Assembly: GCA_964579855.1 (NCBI GenBank)
Contig: CAZOIM010000002.1
Coordinates: 1-59,553 of the forward strand
DNA: 59,553 nucleotides
Origin: JADGQA01 sp964579855
GTDB lineage: Bacteria; Bacteroidota; Ignavibacteria; UBA10030
Reading direction: 5' to 3'
Below are positions 49,860-59,543 of this stretch, piece after piece; position 1 is the stretch's first letter, and each line of letters begins with the position of its first letter. Below the pieces are notes generated by a model, which was not told where the DNA came from, did no database searches, and saw nothing but the letters and a program-made list of their open reading frames with translations. Both the position numbers and the translations under genes were made by a program.

Positions 49860-51071
49860 TTAGAGAAGATCTCGAACCTTATCGAGGATCCGATTCGCCG
49901 CGTCGAATTTTGACATCTCCGGCAATTCCTCGGTCTTTCCTTTTTTGTCGATGATCGTCACGATGTTGGTGTTCGATCCAAAAACCGCCTTGCCCTTTCT
50001 CAGGGAGTTCAACACGATGAAGTCGAGGTTTTTTTCTCGCAGCTTTACTTTTGCATTCTGAATTTCATTGTCGGTCTCGAGAGCGAAGCCGGCCAACACC
50101 TTACTTGTCTTCTTGTCCCCCAAGGTGGCAAGAATATCGGGTGTTGTCGTCAGTCTGATGTCGGGGATAACCCCCGGGGCGCCCTTCTTGATCTTGTGCT
50201 TTTCGGGAACCTGGGGCATGAAGTCTGCAACGGCTGCGGCCATAATGATTGCGTCTTTGCGCTTTGCGTGAGCTAAGACAGCGTCGTACATTTGCTGTGC
50301 TGATTCGACGTCGATTCGTTCGACGTTTCTTGGTGTCTCAAGATGAACAGGCCCCGCGATCAGAGTCACCGTTGCCCCTCGTCGCGCAGCGGCGTTTGCG
50401 AGCGCAAAACCCATTTTTCCAGAAGAACGATTGCCAATAAATCGGACAGGGTCAATGGCTTCGTATGTTGGACCGGCGGTAACGAGAATTCTTTTCTTCT
50501 GGAGGTCTCTGCGTGATCCCGAGAGCACAGACTCAACTTCTTTCAGGATGGATTCAATTTCCGGAAAACGTCCAGGTCCGGAAAGCCCGCTTGCGTGTTC
50601 TCCAAAATCAGGCTGGAGGACAGAGTAACCACGGTCCTGCAAAATCTCCAGGTTTTTTCTTGTTATGTCGTTGAGGTACATATCCGCATCCATGGTAGGA
50701 GCCAGGACAACGGGGACACGTGTTGCCAGCGCGATAAGGGAAACCAGTGTGTCGGCAGAACCGTGTGTGAGCTTGGAAATCGTATGTGCGGACGCGGGTG
50801 CTATGAGATACACATCGGGCCAGTTTGCGGTATCGATGTGCCTTGTGCCAATGTCGGTTTGCGTCGATTGGTCGGAAGCCCAAATGTCTGCCGCCACCGG
50901 ATTCTTCGAAAGCGTGGAAAATGTCAGGGGAGAGACGAATTTCGTCGCTGAAGATGTCATCACAACCTTCACCTTCGCACCACTTCTTACGAATTCGCGG
51001 ACAAGATAGCACGACTTATAGGCAGCGATGCCCCCCGTAATGCCTAGCAGGATTTTTCTGTCCTTGAGCAC
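49860..51071 (-). CDS. coaBC: Bifunctional phosphopantothenoylcysteine decarboxylase/synthase
   Basis: A 403-residue CoA-synthesis enzyme. The N-terminal CoaC flavoprotein domain (LLGITGGIAAYKSCYLVREFVRSG) joins Cys-modified phosphopantothenate decarboxylation: HIDTANWPD holds the catalytic His, PASAHT replaces the usual PASANT, and APTMDADMYLN replaces PAMNxxMW, variants that I believe recur in this lineage. The C-terminal CoaB domain (ILVTAGPTYEAIDPVRFIGNRSSGKMG) ligates cysteine to phosphopantothenate. The start is a GTG at 51071, 13 bases after rpoZ. Confidence 0.93.
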   Translation of the reverse strand: MLKDRKILLGITGGIAAYKSCYLVREFVRSGAKVKVVMTSSATKFVSPLTFSTLSKNPVAADIWASDQSTQTDIGTRHIDTANWPDVYLIAPASAHTISKLTHGSADTLVSLIALATRVPVVLAPTMDADMYLNDITRKNLEILQDRGYSVLQPDFGEHASGLSGPGRFPEIESILKEVESVLSGSRRDLQKKRILVTAGPTYEAIDPVRFIGNRSSGKMGFALANAAARRGATVTLIAGPVHLETPRNVERIDVESAQQMYDAVLAHAKRKDAIIMAAAVADFMPQVPEKHKIKKGAPGVIPDIRLTTTPDILATLGDKKTSKVLAGFALETDNEIQNAKVKLREKNLDFIVLNSLRKGKAVFGSNTNIVTIIDKKGKTEELPEMSKFDAANRILDKVRDLL

Positions 51072-51084
51072 GTTGACGTGTGTA

Positions 51085-51441
51085 CTATTCTTCGGTTTCT
51101 GCTTCCTTTTCCTTCTCGGGCTCTATCGGCACTTCAACTTCCTTGTAGCGCTTGACGATCTTTCCCTGGACAACTTCATCCAACGCCAGGTCCGCCGGCT
51201 TTGGTCTCTTTTCGAATTCGAGACTGATCTTCAATTGGTCCGGATTTGCGACCGGATCTGAATCGTCTTCGACCTCCGTGGTGACCGCGGATATTTGTTG
51301 AAGAGTTTCGAGTCTCGACCGAAGTTCAATTTTCAATTCATCGTGGATTTGACGAGCACGTTTGGCGGTCACAACAACTCCTTCGTAGAGGTTGCCGATC
51401 TTGCCAAAATAGTTTGCCATGTCTACCGGTTTGATTGCCAC
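51085..51441 (-). CDS. rpoZ: RNA polymerase omega subunit (Bacteroidota type)
   Basis: A 118-residue protein between gmk and coaBC, the conserved place of rpoZ. The N-terminal half (KIGNLYEGVVVTAKRARQIHDELK) has the omega/Rpb6 helix pattern, including the conserved VVTAKRARQI, and is followed by a long acidic region ending in PIEPEKEKEAETEE. Omega helps assemble the polymerase and mediates ppGpp effects in some lineages. GAGGAGGT nine bases before the GTG at 51441 is a strong ribosome site; an internal ATG at 51420 is the alternative. Confidence 0.87.
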   Translation of the reverse strand: MAIKPVDMANYFGKIGNLYEGVVVTAKRARQIHDELKIELRSRLETLQQISAVTTEVEDDSDPVANPDQLKISLEFEKRPKPADLALDEVVQGKIVKRYKEVEVPIEPEKEKEAETEE

Positions 51442-51464
51442 AGTGTTTCTACCTCCTCGTTTGG

Positions 51465-52049
51465 TTATAAATGTGTGAGAATTCCAGAATCTGTATGTTC
51501 GCGAATGATTTCGTCGACTTTCGTTACGGCCGTTTCGAGATTGTCGTTCACAACCTGCCAGTCAAATTGATTTCCTTTTTCCATCTCCATGGGTACCCTG
51601 TCAAGCCGGCGGCGAATGGTCGGTTCATCTTCAGTTTTTCTGTTGACAAGGCGCTGTTGAAGTGCCTCGACGCTCGGCGGCTTGATAAAGATCAGGATGC
51701 TGTCATCAGGAAAAGTTCTCTTGATCGAGAGCGCTCCCTTCACATCCACATCAAACAACATGATGACGCCTTGACCCAATGCGCGGTCCACTTCACTTTT
51801 CAGAGTCCCGTAGAAATTGCCGTAGATTTCTTCCCATTCCACCAAATCGCCCAGCCGTACTCTTCGCTGAAAATCCTCTTTTGAAAGGAAAAAATAATCT
51901 CTTCCATCAATCTCACCCGTCCTCGGAGGACGCGTCGTAGCGGATACGGAAAACAGCATTCCCGGGTACTTTTGCATGATTGCCCGCGCAATGGTCGTCT
52001 TTCCGCTTCCACTCGGGGCTGAAATAACGATCAGTTTTCCTCGTTTCAT
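51465..52049 (-). CDS. gmk: Guanylate kinase
   Basis: A 194-residue kinase converting GMP to GDP with ATP. P-loop SAPSGSGKTTIAR at the N-terminus, SATTRPPRTGEIDGRDYFFLSKEDF of the GMP site, VEWEEIYGNFYGT, and MLFDVDVKGALSIKR are present, with length and order normal. It is between yicC (58 bases upstream) and rpoZ (23 bases downstream), the usual cluster. Confidence 0.97.
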   Translation of the reverse strand: MKRGKLIVISAPSGSGKTTIARAIMQKYPGMLFSVSATTRPPRTGEIDGRDYFFLSKEDFQRRVRLGDLVEWEEIYGNFYGTLKSEVDRALGQGVIMLFDVDVKGALSIKRTFPDDSILIFIKPPSVEALQQRLVNRKTEDEPTIRRRLDRVPMEMEKGNQFDWQVVNDNLETAVTKVDEIIREHTDSGILTHL

Positions 52050-52107
52050 GGGTCCTTCTACTTCGAATGCTGATTCCGAGATCCCCGAAAAGACCTACTC
52101 CGAACGA

Positions 52108-53022
52108 CTACTCAATGTTTTGAAGCTGTTCCCGGATGCGCTCCAATTCCTCCTTGATTTTCACCACAAGGTGGGCAATGGCAGCATCGTTCGATTTGGA
52201 GCCAATCGTATTTGCCTCACGATTCATTTCCTGAATCAAAAAATTCAACTTTCTTCCGGGAGTTTCTTCCTTCTTGATCGCTTCAAGGAAGAACTTGTTG
52301 TGCGTCTTGTACCGCACGCATTCTTCTGTGATGTCCAATTTATCGGCTAGAAGAGCGATTTCCAGTTCGAGCCGTTTCTGGTCAACAATACTCTTGTCCT
52401 CGAGAATCTGTGCAATACGTTCCTGAAGCCGTTTGCGCTCAGCTGGAATCCGATCGACGGACAGTTTTTCAATTTCGATGAGTGTCTCATCAATCCAACG
52501 AATGCGCTTGGCAAAGTCTTTGGCAAGCTCATTACCTTCTTTGACACGCATCGCGTTCAATTGTTTCAACGCTTCCCGGGTAGTCTCATCTACGAGTTCC
52601 CATTCCTTCGTGTCAGACTCATCTGCATCGACGGGCTCGAGGATCTCGGAAAAATTCAGAAGGTGTTCCAGCCTTACCTTCTCCTTAAGCTTAACAGTCT
52701 TCCTCAATTCGTTAAGAAGCTTGTAGTACGATTTCGCTGCTGAGGTGTTCACTTTGAGAGGTGTCTCGCCATTCGAATCCTTTTCAATCTTGATGGTAAT
52801 ATTAAGGCTTCCACGGGTCAAGAACGAGCGGACGATTTCCTTGACGTCTTTCTCACGTTGAGAAAGAGTTCGGGGCAGCCTTGCCGTGACTTCCAGATAG
52901 CGACTGTTGACGCTACGAACTTCAGCCGACACCGTCATCCCATGCTTGGAAAGCTCGGCGCGCCCATATCCCGTCATGCTTGAAATCAGTGGAATTCTCC
53001 CGGATTTTTGCTCTTTTTTCAT
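52108..53022 (-). CDS. yicC: YicC-family endoribonuclease
   Basis: A 304-residue YicC protein. The N-terminal SSMTGYGRAELSKHGMTVSAEVRSVNSRYLEVTARLP and C-terminal ALLADKLDITEECVRYKTHNKFFLEAI and GRKLNFLIQEMNREANTIGSKSNDAAIAHLVVKIKEELERIREQLQNIE are the diagnostic blocks. E. coli YicC is reported to act in small-RNA turnover as a clamp-like RNase. It heads the minus-strand series, and 173 bases separate it from the divergent rqcH. Confidence 0.95.
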   Translation of the reverse strand: MKKEQKSGRIPLISSMTGYGRAELSKHGMTVSAEVRSVNSRYLEVTARLPRTLSQREKDVKEIVRSFLTRGSLNITIKIEKDSNGETPLKVNTSAAKSYYKLLNELRKTVKLKEKVRLEHLLNFSEILEPVDADESDTKEWELVDETTREALKQLNAMRVKEGNELAKDFAKRIRWIDETLIEIEKLSVDRIPAERKRLQERIAQILEDKSIVDQKRLELEIALLADKLDITEECVRYKTHNKFFLEAIKKEETPGRKLNFLIQEMNREANTIGSKSNDAAIAHLVVKIKEELERIREQLQNIE

Positions 53023-53195
53023 GCCGACAACATCAGCCGGAACGTGCGTTCTTCAATGAAGTTACGCAAATTTTGAAGTGCGGGCAAGGTGAAGTTTCGC
53101 ACAACTTCTGACACACTTATCCACGAATTGTCCACCGTTAAATTGCATTTGCTTCCATTTTTCGGGAATTTTTGCCTGTTGTGTGGACAACTCCG

Positions 53196-54890
53196 ATGAT
53201 CGCAAACTATTATACACTTCGACATATCGCCCTTCAATTGAACCAACAGTTAAACGGATGGAGCATAGGTGAAGTCTTTTCGCAGAACAAGAATGAGTTG
53301 ATACTTGAATTTGAAGCTCCCGTCGATCAAACACAAACAACAGGTCTCCAATTTCTCATAGTCAGTTGTGTCCCGTCGGAAAACTTCCTCATTCCGACGA
53401 ATTCATTCGGACGCGCAAAAAAAAATTCCGTAGACCTGCTTCCACAACTCATCGGACTTGCGATCAAGTCAGTTGCGATACATCCCTCAGACAGGCAAAT
53501 CGCGTTCGAAACAAATTCCGGAATTCGCGTACTGATCCAAATGTTTGGATCCAGAGCGAACGTTCTGGTTGTTCAAACAGACAACAAGATTTTGAATTCG
53601 TTTCTGAAGTCCAAAGAAATTGTTGGAGAGGAACTCTCCGAACGAATCGTGGGCGAAGTCTCTGCCGACAACTACTCGGTGCTTAGACAAATCCGGGGAG
53701 AGGAAGGAACACCAATAGGAATTGCGATAAAGAAAGTGTTTCCGCTTCTTGGCGGACTTCTCTTGAAGGAACTCTTCTTTCGAACGGGAATAGAAAGATT
53801 GGAAATGGCAGATCGTTTGTCAGACGAGGACCTTCAGCATCTCATCCGTGAAGGCGAGCTAATGATAAGGAAATTGGAATCCACGTGTAAACCGTGCATC
53901 TACTTTGAAGGATCAAATGCCGTCGAATTTGCCATTATCGAATTGCAGCATTGCAGACAGTATGATAAAAGGGATTTCAACTCATTGGGTGAGGCCATCC
54001 GAACCTACCTGGGTTCCACAAAAAGGGTTGACCGTGACGCCAGGGAAAAGTCGCGGATCCATCAGGGTCTCAACAAAGAACTGGAGCGTGTTTCCCGCAC
54101 GCTTGCCAAGATTTCAGAAGAATCTAGTTCGACTGATCGTGCCGGAGATTATGAAAAAATGGGGGAATTACTGAAGGCACATTTGCACGAACTTAGCAAG
54201 GGGATGAAAGAGGCGATCGTCGAAAACACCATCGATGGCTCGAACGATCTTGTGTCGATTCCATTGGATCACAATTTGACGCCTGCGAAGAATGCTGAAC
54301 GGTATTTTGAGAAAGCCAAAAAATCCCGAATTGCGATGGAGGAGAAGAAAAAACAAACCGTCCGGCTTTCTCAGGAACAGTCTACTCTGCTGACTGCCTC
54401 TCGCACACTTGAATCAGTTGGGTCTTCAGATGATTTGGATGCATTTTTGGAGGAATTTTATGAAATCCTCAAGCCGCTTGGTCTCGCAAGAACTGCTCAT
54501 ACAAGGAAGGCGGCGGAAGAGGATGTTCCCTTCCGTGTCTTCCGCGTCTCGGGAGATTTCGTTGTCTGGGCTGGCAAGAGTGGAGAGAATAACGATCTCC
54601 TTTCCACACGATACACGAAATCAAAAGACCTGTGGTTCCACGCCCGTTCTGTCGGAGGCTCACACGTTGTATTGAAGTTTGGATCGGGAAAAGGTGAAAT
54701 CAGCAAGCACGCCATTGACGAAGCGGCTGGTATAGCGGCGTACTACAGCAAGATGAAGAATTCAAAACTTGTTCCGGTTTCAGTGTGCGAAGGAAAATAT
54801 GTACGGAAGCCGAAGGGTGTCCCTGCCGGAACGGTTACGATTGAAAGAGAGAAAGTCATTTTCGTAGAGCCCAGACTGCCGTCAATCTAA
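53196..54890 (+). CDS. rqcH: RqcH/Rqc2-type ribosome quality-control NFACT protein
   Basis: A 564-residue NFACT protein. It binds obstructed 50S subunits with peptidyl-tRNA and directs addition of alanine tails. An N-terminal NFACT-N domain contains the DR motif (HPSDRQIAFET) needed for tailing; HhH-like and coiled-coil regions follow (REKSRIHQGLNKELERVSRTLAKISEE); and the C-terminal NFACT-R domain has FRVFRVSGDFVVWAGKSGENNDLLST, LWFHARSVGGSHVVLK and KYVRKPKGVPAGTV. The ATG at 53196 gives the usual MIANYYTLRHIALQLN; a TTG at 53172 is upstream in frame. Confidence 0.92.
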   Translation: MIANYYTLRHIALQLNQQLNGWSIGEVFSQNKNELILEFEAPVDQTQTTGLQFLIVSCVPSENFLIPTNSFGRAKKNSVDLLPQLIGLAIKSVAIHPSDRQIAFETNSGIRVLIQMFGSRANVLVVQTDNKILNSFLKSKEIVGEELSERIVGEVSADNYSVLRQIRGEEGTPIGIAIKKVFPLLGGLLLKELFFRTGIERLEMADRLSDEDLQHLIREGELMIRKLESTCKPCIYFEGSNAVEFAIIELQHCRQYDKRDFNSLGEAIRTYLGSTKRVDRDAREKSRIHQGLNKELERVSRTLAKISEESSSTDRAGDYEKMGELLKAHLHELSKGMKEAIVENTIDGSNDLVSIPLDHNLTPAKNAERYFEKAKKSRIAMEEKKKQTVRLSQEQSTLLTASRTLESVGSSDDLDAFLEEFYEILKPLGLARTAHTRKAAEEDVPFRVFRVSGDFVVWAGKSGENNDLLSTRYTKSKDLWFHARSVGGSHVVLKFGSGKGEISKHAIDEAAGIAAYYSKMKNSKLVPVSVCEGKYVRKPKGVPAGTVTIEREKVIFVEPRLPSI

Positions 54891-54945
54891 GAAGCACGCA
54901 AACATTCTTGTAATAAATTCTTGGTCTGCACTGAAGTCAAAGTGT

Positions 54946-54981
54946 CAATCCTTTAAGAGGTAGACTCGTGCAAAAGGATTG
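54946..54981. repeat. Inverted repeat upstream of the S9 peptidase gene
   Basis: CAATCCTTT and AAAGGATTG form a nine-base stem with an 18-base loop, 56 bases after the rqcH stop. No T tract follows, so it is either a weak terminator or a regulatory palindrome. Confidence 0.35.
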
Positions 54982-55009
54982 AGATCACTCCCGATGCGCC
55001 AGTATTTAC

Positions 55010-55038
55010 TTGACATATTGGCGTAGCTGGAAGATATT
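55010..55038 (+). promoter_or_regulatory. Candidate promoter of the S9 peptidase gene
   Basis: TTGACA, 17 bases, then GATATT (four of six matches to TATAAT), giving a leader of about 50 bases before the ATG at 55095. Confidence 0.35.
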
Positions 55039-55094
55039 GGAATCGTTAGATTTGCAGCAAACTAACGAATGCACAACGCTATTCGGAGATTATT

Positions 55095-57017
55095 ATGAAT
55101 CATAAAGTGGTCGCTGTTGGTCTTCTGTTCCTGGGTGTGATCGTAGGATGTCAGCCGAAGAGTGATTACCGGGAAGTAAAACAATATTCCATCGAGCAGT
55201 TCATGAAAACGGTTTCAATCGGAGGAAGCTCATTTTCGCACGATGAACAGCGAATTCTTTACAGCAGCAACAAAACCGGCATCTTTAACGCCTTTACCGT
55301 TCCGGTATCAGGAGGCGAGCCGACTCAGATCACGAACTCCACGACCAATTCGATCTATGCACTCTCTTTCTTCCCTCAGGATAATCGTATTCTCTACCGG
55401 AGCGACAATGGAGGGAACGAAATCTTCCATCTCTTCATGAGGAATGAAGATGGCAGCGTCAGAGACTTGACCCCTTACCCAGGTGCACGGTCGGAATTCT
55501 ACAGTTGGAGTTACGATGACAAGAGTTTTTTCTTTGGGTCAAACAAACGAAATCCCAGGTTCATGGATCTCTATGAAATGGATATTGCATCGTTCACGCC
55601 AACGTTGGTCTATCAAAATGATAACGGATACGATCTCGGCGCCATCTCCGATGACAAACGCTCCATCGCATTCAGCAAGACGTATACGAACGATAATTCG
55701 GACATGTACCTGTTCGACGTTCAGACAAAAGAGTTCAAACAGTTGAGCAAGCACGAAGGTGATGTCGTCTTCACACCGCTGACGTTCAGCGTCGATTCAA
55801 AGTGGCTCTACTATCTGACAAACGATGCCAGCGAGTTCAGCTATGTCAAGCGTTATGAATTGGCGACCGGAACAACCGAGAAAGTTCAATCCACCAAATG
55901 GGATATTACAGGATTGTCTTTTTCACGCAATGGGAGATATCGTGCAATTATCGTTAACAACGATGCGAAAACGCAGATCGAGCTCGCAGATTCTGCCGGC
56001 AACGCCGTCCAACTTCCATCGTTGCCCGATCTGGATATCAGTTCCATTACCATCTCCCGTGGTGAAAAACTCATGACGTTTTACGCCAACAGTTCGCGAT
56101 CACCCAACAACCTCTACGTTTACAATTTTGATACGCAGTCGTACAAGCAGCTTACAAATACCTTGAATCCGGATATCAACCCCGACGACCTCGTAGTCGG
56201 CCACGTTGTCCGTTATAAATCGTTTGATGGTCTTGAGATTCCAGCGATCCAGTACAAGCCGCACCAAATCAAGCTGACAGAAAAAGCTCCGGCTCTTGTC
56301 TGGGTCCACGGGGGACCGGGCGGACAAACGCGTATAGGGTATTCACCGCTCATCCAGTATCTGGTCAACCACGGTTATGCGGTCATAGCGCCGAACAATC
56401 GGGGAAGTTCCGGATACGGCAAGACGTTTTACCAGGCCGATGACCAGAAACACGGCGAGGTTGATCTAATGGACTGTGTTGAAGCGAAAGGCTTTCTCGC
56501 TACGACGGGATATATTGACACTACAAAGATCGGAATCATTGGAGCAAGTTACGGCGGTTATATGGTGCTCGCCGCGCTCGCATTTAGGCCATCGGAATTT
56601 GCGGTCGGCGTCGATCTGTTCGGAGTGGCAAATTGGATTCGCACATTGAAAAGCATTCCGCCCTGGTGGGAATCGTATCGCGTGGCATTATACAAGGAAA
56701 TGGGAGACCCGGAAACACAGGAAGGTATGCTCAAATCGATATCACCTCTCTTTCACGTCAATACTATCGTTCGGCCGCTTATAGTCCTGCAGGGAGCAAA
56801 CGATCCGCGCGTGCTAAAAATTGAATCCGATGAAATGGTGGAGGCAGTCAGGAAGAACAAGGTGCCGGTCGAATATGTGGTGTTTCCGGATGAAGGACAT
56901 GGATTTGCGAAGATAGGAAATGAAGTGCAGGGCTATTCAGCGATACGGCAGTTCCTTGATAAGTACCTCAAATCCAGCGATGCTGCTTCGATGACGGGAC
57001 AAAATACAACTCAATGA
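55095..57017 (+). CDS. Prolyl-oligopeptidase-family (S9) peptidase lipoprotein
   Basis: A 640-residue exported serine peptidase. The signal ends in LGVIVGC, so Cys19 is lipidated. Residues ~40-370 are a TolB/DPP-type beta-propeller of repeated blades (SFSHDEQRILYSSNKTGIFNAF and similar), and residues ~375-620 an alpha/beta-hydrolase with the nucleophile Ser in IGASYGGYMV, Asp in LQGANDPRV, and His in PDEGHGF. S9C/DPP-like enzymes trim peptides taken up in the periplasm. It is alone on its strand, preceded by a promoter-like sequence and followed by convergent ABC-permease genes. Confidence 0.93.
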   Translation: MNHKVVAVGLLFLGVIVGCQPKSDYREVKQYSIEQFMKTVSIGGSSFSHDEQRILYSSNKTGIFNAFTVPVSGGEPTQITNSTTNSIYALSFFPQDNRILYRSDNGGNEIFHLFMRNEDGSVRDLTPYPGARSEFYSWSYDDKSFFFGSNKRNPRFMDLYEMDIASFTPTLVYQNDNGYDLGAISDDKRSIAFSKTYTNDNSDMYLFDVQTKEFKQLSKHEGDVVFTPLTFSVDSKWLYYLTNDASEFSYVKRYELATGTTEKVQSTKWDITGLSFSRNGRYRAIIVNNDAKTQIELADSAGNAVQLPSLPDLDISSITISRGEKLMTFYANSSRSPNNLYVYNFDTQSYKQLTNTLNPDINPDDLVVGHVVRYKSFDGLEIPAIQYKPHQIKLTEKAPALVWVHGGPGGQTRIGYSPLIQYLVNHGYAVIAPNNRGSSGYGKTFYQADDQKHGEVDLMDCVEAKGFLATTGYIDTTKIGIIGASYGGYMVLAALAFRPSEFAVGVDLFGVANWIRTLKSIPPWWESYRVALYKEMGDPETQEGMLKSISPLFHVNTIVRPLIVLQGANDPRVLKIESDEMVEAVRKNKVPVEYVVFPDEGHGFAKIGNEVQGYSAIRQFLDKYLKSSDAASMTGQNTTQ

Positions 57018-57127
57018 TATCCGCATTGGGAAAATTCCAATTGCCGAGATTCCACCGGGCGATGAGCGGTAGGGCGTTTCGGAAGTGATTGAGGTGCAAA
57101 AGTCGAACGAATAGGCCTTCGCGCTTC

Positions 57128-58297
57128 TTACGAAGCACGAAGGGCATTGACAATACTCAGCCGTGCAGCTCGCACCGACGGCAAGAATCCACCAATCAGA
57201 CCCATGCATACTGCGAAAATAAGTGAAGTGAGAATGATCGATGGCGAAAGACTGAAGGAGAATTCAAGTTCGGCAAATGAGCCGAAATTGAGTGTCGAGA
57301 TTCTGAAGAACTCAAGTATGGATGCAATGAGAATACCCAACAACCCGCCTGCCAGCGATAGCGCCAGGGACTCTGTAAGAAAAGCAGCCATAACACTTCT
57401 TCTTCGGAAGCCCAATGCGCGGAGCGTCCCGACTTCGACTGTCCGATTCGCGACAGCTGCGTACATGGTGATCATTGCACCGATCGTTGCTCCGATGCTG
57501 AAAATCACCGTGACAAAAATTCCGAGGACGTTAATAAACAGCGACATCGTTTCGGATTGTTTCTCGTAATATTTGTTCTCGGGCTCGGGCTCAAATTCCT
57601 GAAGTCGTCGATCCCCTTCGAAAGCACGTTTGAAGCTTTCCAGGTCTTCGGGACGATTAAGTCGAACCGTCAACGTTGAAACCGAGTTGCCCCGGTGAAA
57701 CGCCAGTAAGAGCTGGGTTGCATCTCCCCACATTTCCGAATCAAACCCGCTCCCACCTCCATCGAAACGGCCAACGATAGTCCACTCATCTCCGGCGAAT
57801 TTCACTTGATCGCCAATGCCCGCCCCAAGGAATCGCCGGGCAATCGATGAACCGACAACAATTTCGCGTGCGCCTTCTTTAAACATTCGTCCTTCAACAA
57901 GCTTTATCTGTGAACGCAACTGGAATGCCAGAGGGGAGACACCTCTCACGGTTACGTTGCTTAGTCCACCACTTACTTTATTCAGATTGATAACGACGAC
58001 AGGTTCTCCCGACGCGATTGGTTTTCCATCGGCGCCGTGTGCAATCTGTGGTAAAGTCAGGATGACGTTTCGTGTTTCGCCATCGATGATACTGGAAATC
58101 TCTCCCTGAGCAGACTTCCGTGATATCTTGATGTTGTCCGGAGATCCTGTCGACACGAGCGTCTTCTGGACGCCATAAGCCATCATCAGGACAGCAGTAA
58201 ACACAAAGACGACAAGAGCAATGCCGGCTACAGTAATTGCAGTTGTTAATCTTCGGTTGCGAAAATTGCGAAGGGTATATCGAAGAGGTATCTTCAT
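57128..58297 (-). CDS. ABC transporter permease, FtsX/MacB type
   Basis: A 389-residue permease with four membrane helices: one near the N-terminus (LTTAITVAGIALVVFVFTAVLMMAYG), a long periplasmic domain (~45-255), and three at the C-terminus (VLGIFVTVIFSIGATIGAMITMYAA; LALSLAGGLLGILIASILEFF; SIILTSLIFAVCMGLIGG). NRTVEVGTLRALGFRRRSVMAAF is the conserved FtsX-type cytoplasmic loop contacting the ATPase. It is the second of two similar permeases and most likely forms a heterodimer with the other. Substrate unknown; lipoproteins, peptides or macrolides are typical for the family. Confidence 0.9.
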   Translation of the reverse strand: MKIPLRYTLRNFRNRRLTTAITVAGIALVVFVFTAVLMMAYGVQKTLVSTGSPDNIKISRKSAQGEISSIIDGETRNVILTLPQIAHGADGKPIASGEPVVVINLNKVSGGLSNVTVRGVSPLAFQLRSQIKLVEGRMFKEGAREIVVGSSIARRFLGAGIGDQVKFAGDEWTIVGRFDGGGSGFDSEMWGDATQLLLAFHRGNSVSTLTVRLNRPEDLESFKRAFEGDRRLQEFEPEPENKYYEKQSETMSLFINVLGIFVTVIFSIGATIGAMITMYAAVANRTVEVGTLRALGFRRRSVMAAFLTESLALSLAGGLLGILIASILEFFRISTLNFGSFAELEFSFSLSPSIILTSLIFAVCMGLIGGFLPSVRAARLSIVNALRAS

Positions 58298-58382
58298 AAG
58301 AATATATCAGTTATGACATTCCAAAATTAGTATTGATGATGTACCCAGATCGATAATGCATCAAGCATCGAAATTTCATTTG

Positions 58383-59543
58383 CTAACCAATGAATCGGAG
58401 TCCGTCGACAATTTTTGTCCTGAGTGCACGTTGGATCGGAAAAAGCGAGGCAGCAATGCCAACAACAAGCGCCGACATTCCCGCAAGGATGATCGTAATT
58501 GGTTCAACGTTGAATACCGGGAACCACCCTTTCGGGATGAACACCTGGAACATATCGACGAGCGGAATTGTGAACGCCAAACCGAGTGCACCACCGACAA
58601 AGGAAATGAGGAACGATTCGCCCGCAATAAGGCCAATGAGATGACCTCCGGAGAATCCGAGCGTCTTAAAAACGGCGTATTCTCTCGTTCTTTCGCGGGC
58701 GGACATGATCATCGTATTCCCCAGTACCAGCATAATGATGCCAATAATGACGAAGGAGATGAAATTCATTGCCGATATGATGGAGCCCGACGCCGCGATG
58801 AATCCCTGTTGAAACGCACGCTCAGTTTCGCTTTTTGTTTCCGCATCAGAATTCTTGAACATAGCGTCGATTTGTTCTGAAATTTCTCCAGATTTGGAAG
58901 GGTCTCCAATCTTCACGATGTACCATCCTACTTCTCCAGCGCGACCCGGAGAGTCCTGTTTCATTCGTTCGTCAAGATAGTCCCAATGAAAAAGCATTTG
59001 TGTGGCATCAACGGTCTTGTCGCGCGGCTGATAAATTGCTCGAACAACAAATTCCCAGTGTCCGGGGTAGATATCCCCTTCTATCGGCATGACGTCGCCA
59101 ATTTTCAAATGATAACGATCGGCGATATCCTTCCCGATCATGCACGAATTTCGTTCACGCTTGAATACTTCATATTGTTCTGGAGGCACGACGAATTCCG
59201 GATACACCTCCAACAACGTCGACGGATCGACGGCCATTCGCGCAAAGAACTGATTTTTATCGATGTACACTCCACCAAACCAATTCTGATACGAAACGGT
59301 TTCCACGCCCGGAAGTTTTTCGATCCGGTCACGATAAGCATAGGGAAGAGGGAAAATAAAAGAAACCGCCTGACGGACAATAAGCCTGTTTGCCGCCGAA
59401 GCGTCGACTCCGGCGTACCATGCCGTCACAACCGTACGCAACAAGCCGAAAGCCATCACGGCAATCCCGATCCCCAGAATAGTCAGGGAAGTGCGAAGTT
59501 TATGACGCACGGAGTTCTTGAAGATCAGTTTGAGGATTCTCAT
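58383..59543 (-). CDS. ABC transporter permease, FtsX/MacB type
   Basis: A 386-residue FtsX-fold permease with the same layout as its downstream neighbour: an N-terminal helix (TSLTILGIGIAVMAFGLLRTV), a periplasmic domain (~40-255) containing YAYRDRIEKLPGVETVSYQNWFGG, and three C-terminal helices, with RTREYAVFKTLGFSGGHLIGL as the coupling loop. AGGAGA six bases before the ATG at 59543 is a strong ribosome site. It is 85 bases upstream of the second permease. The ATPase is not in the window and probably lies just upstream, beyond 59553. Confidence 0.9.
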   Translation of the reverse strand: MRILKLIFKNSVRHKLRTSLTILGIGIAVMAFGLLRTVVTAWYAGVDASAANRLIVRQAVSFIFPLPYAYRDRIEKLPGVETVSYQNWFGGVYIDKNQFFARMAVDPSTLLEVYPEFVVPPEQYEVFKRERNSCMIGKDIADRYHLKIGDVMPIEGDIYPGHWEFVVRAIYQPRDKTVDATQMLFHWDYLDERMKQDSPGRAGEVGWYIVKIGDPSKSGEISEQIDAMFKNSDAETKSETERAFQQGFIAASGSIISAMNFISFVIIGIIMLVLGNTMIMSARERTREYAVFKTLGFSGGHLIGLIAGESFLISFVGGALGLAFTIPLVDMFQVFIPKGWFPVFNVEPITIILAGMSALVVGIAASLFPIQRALRTKIVDGLRFIG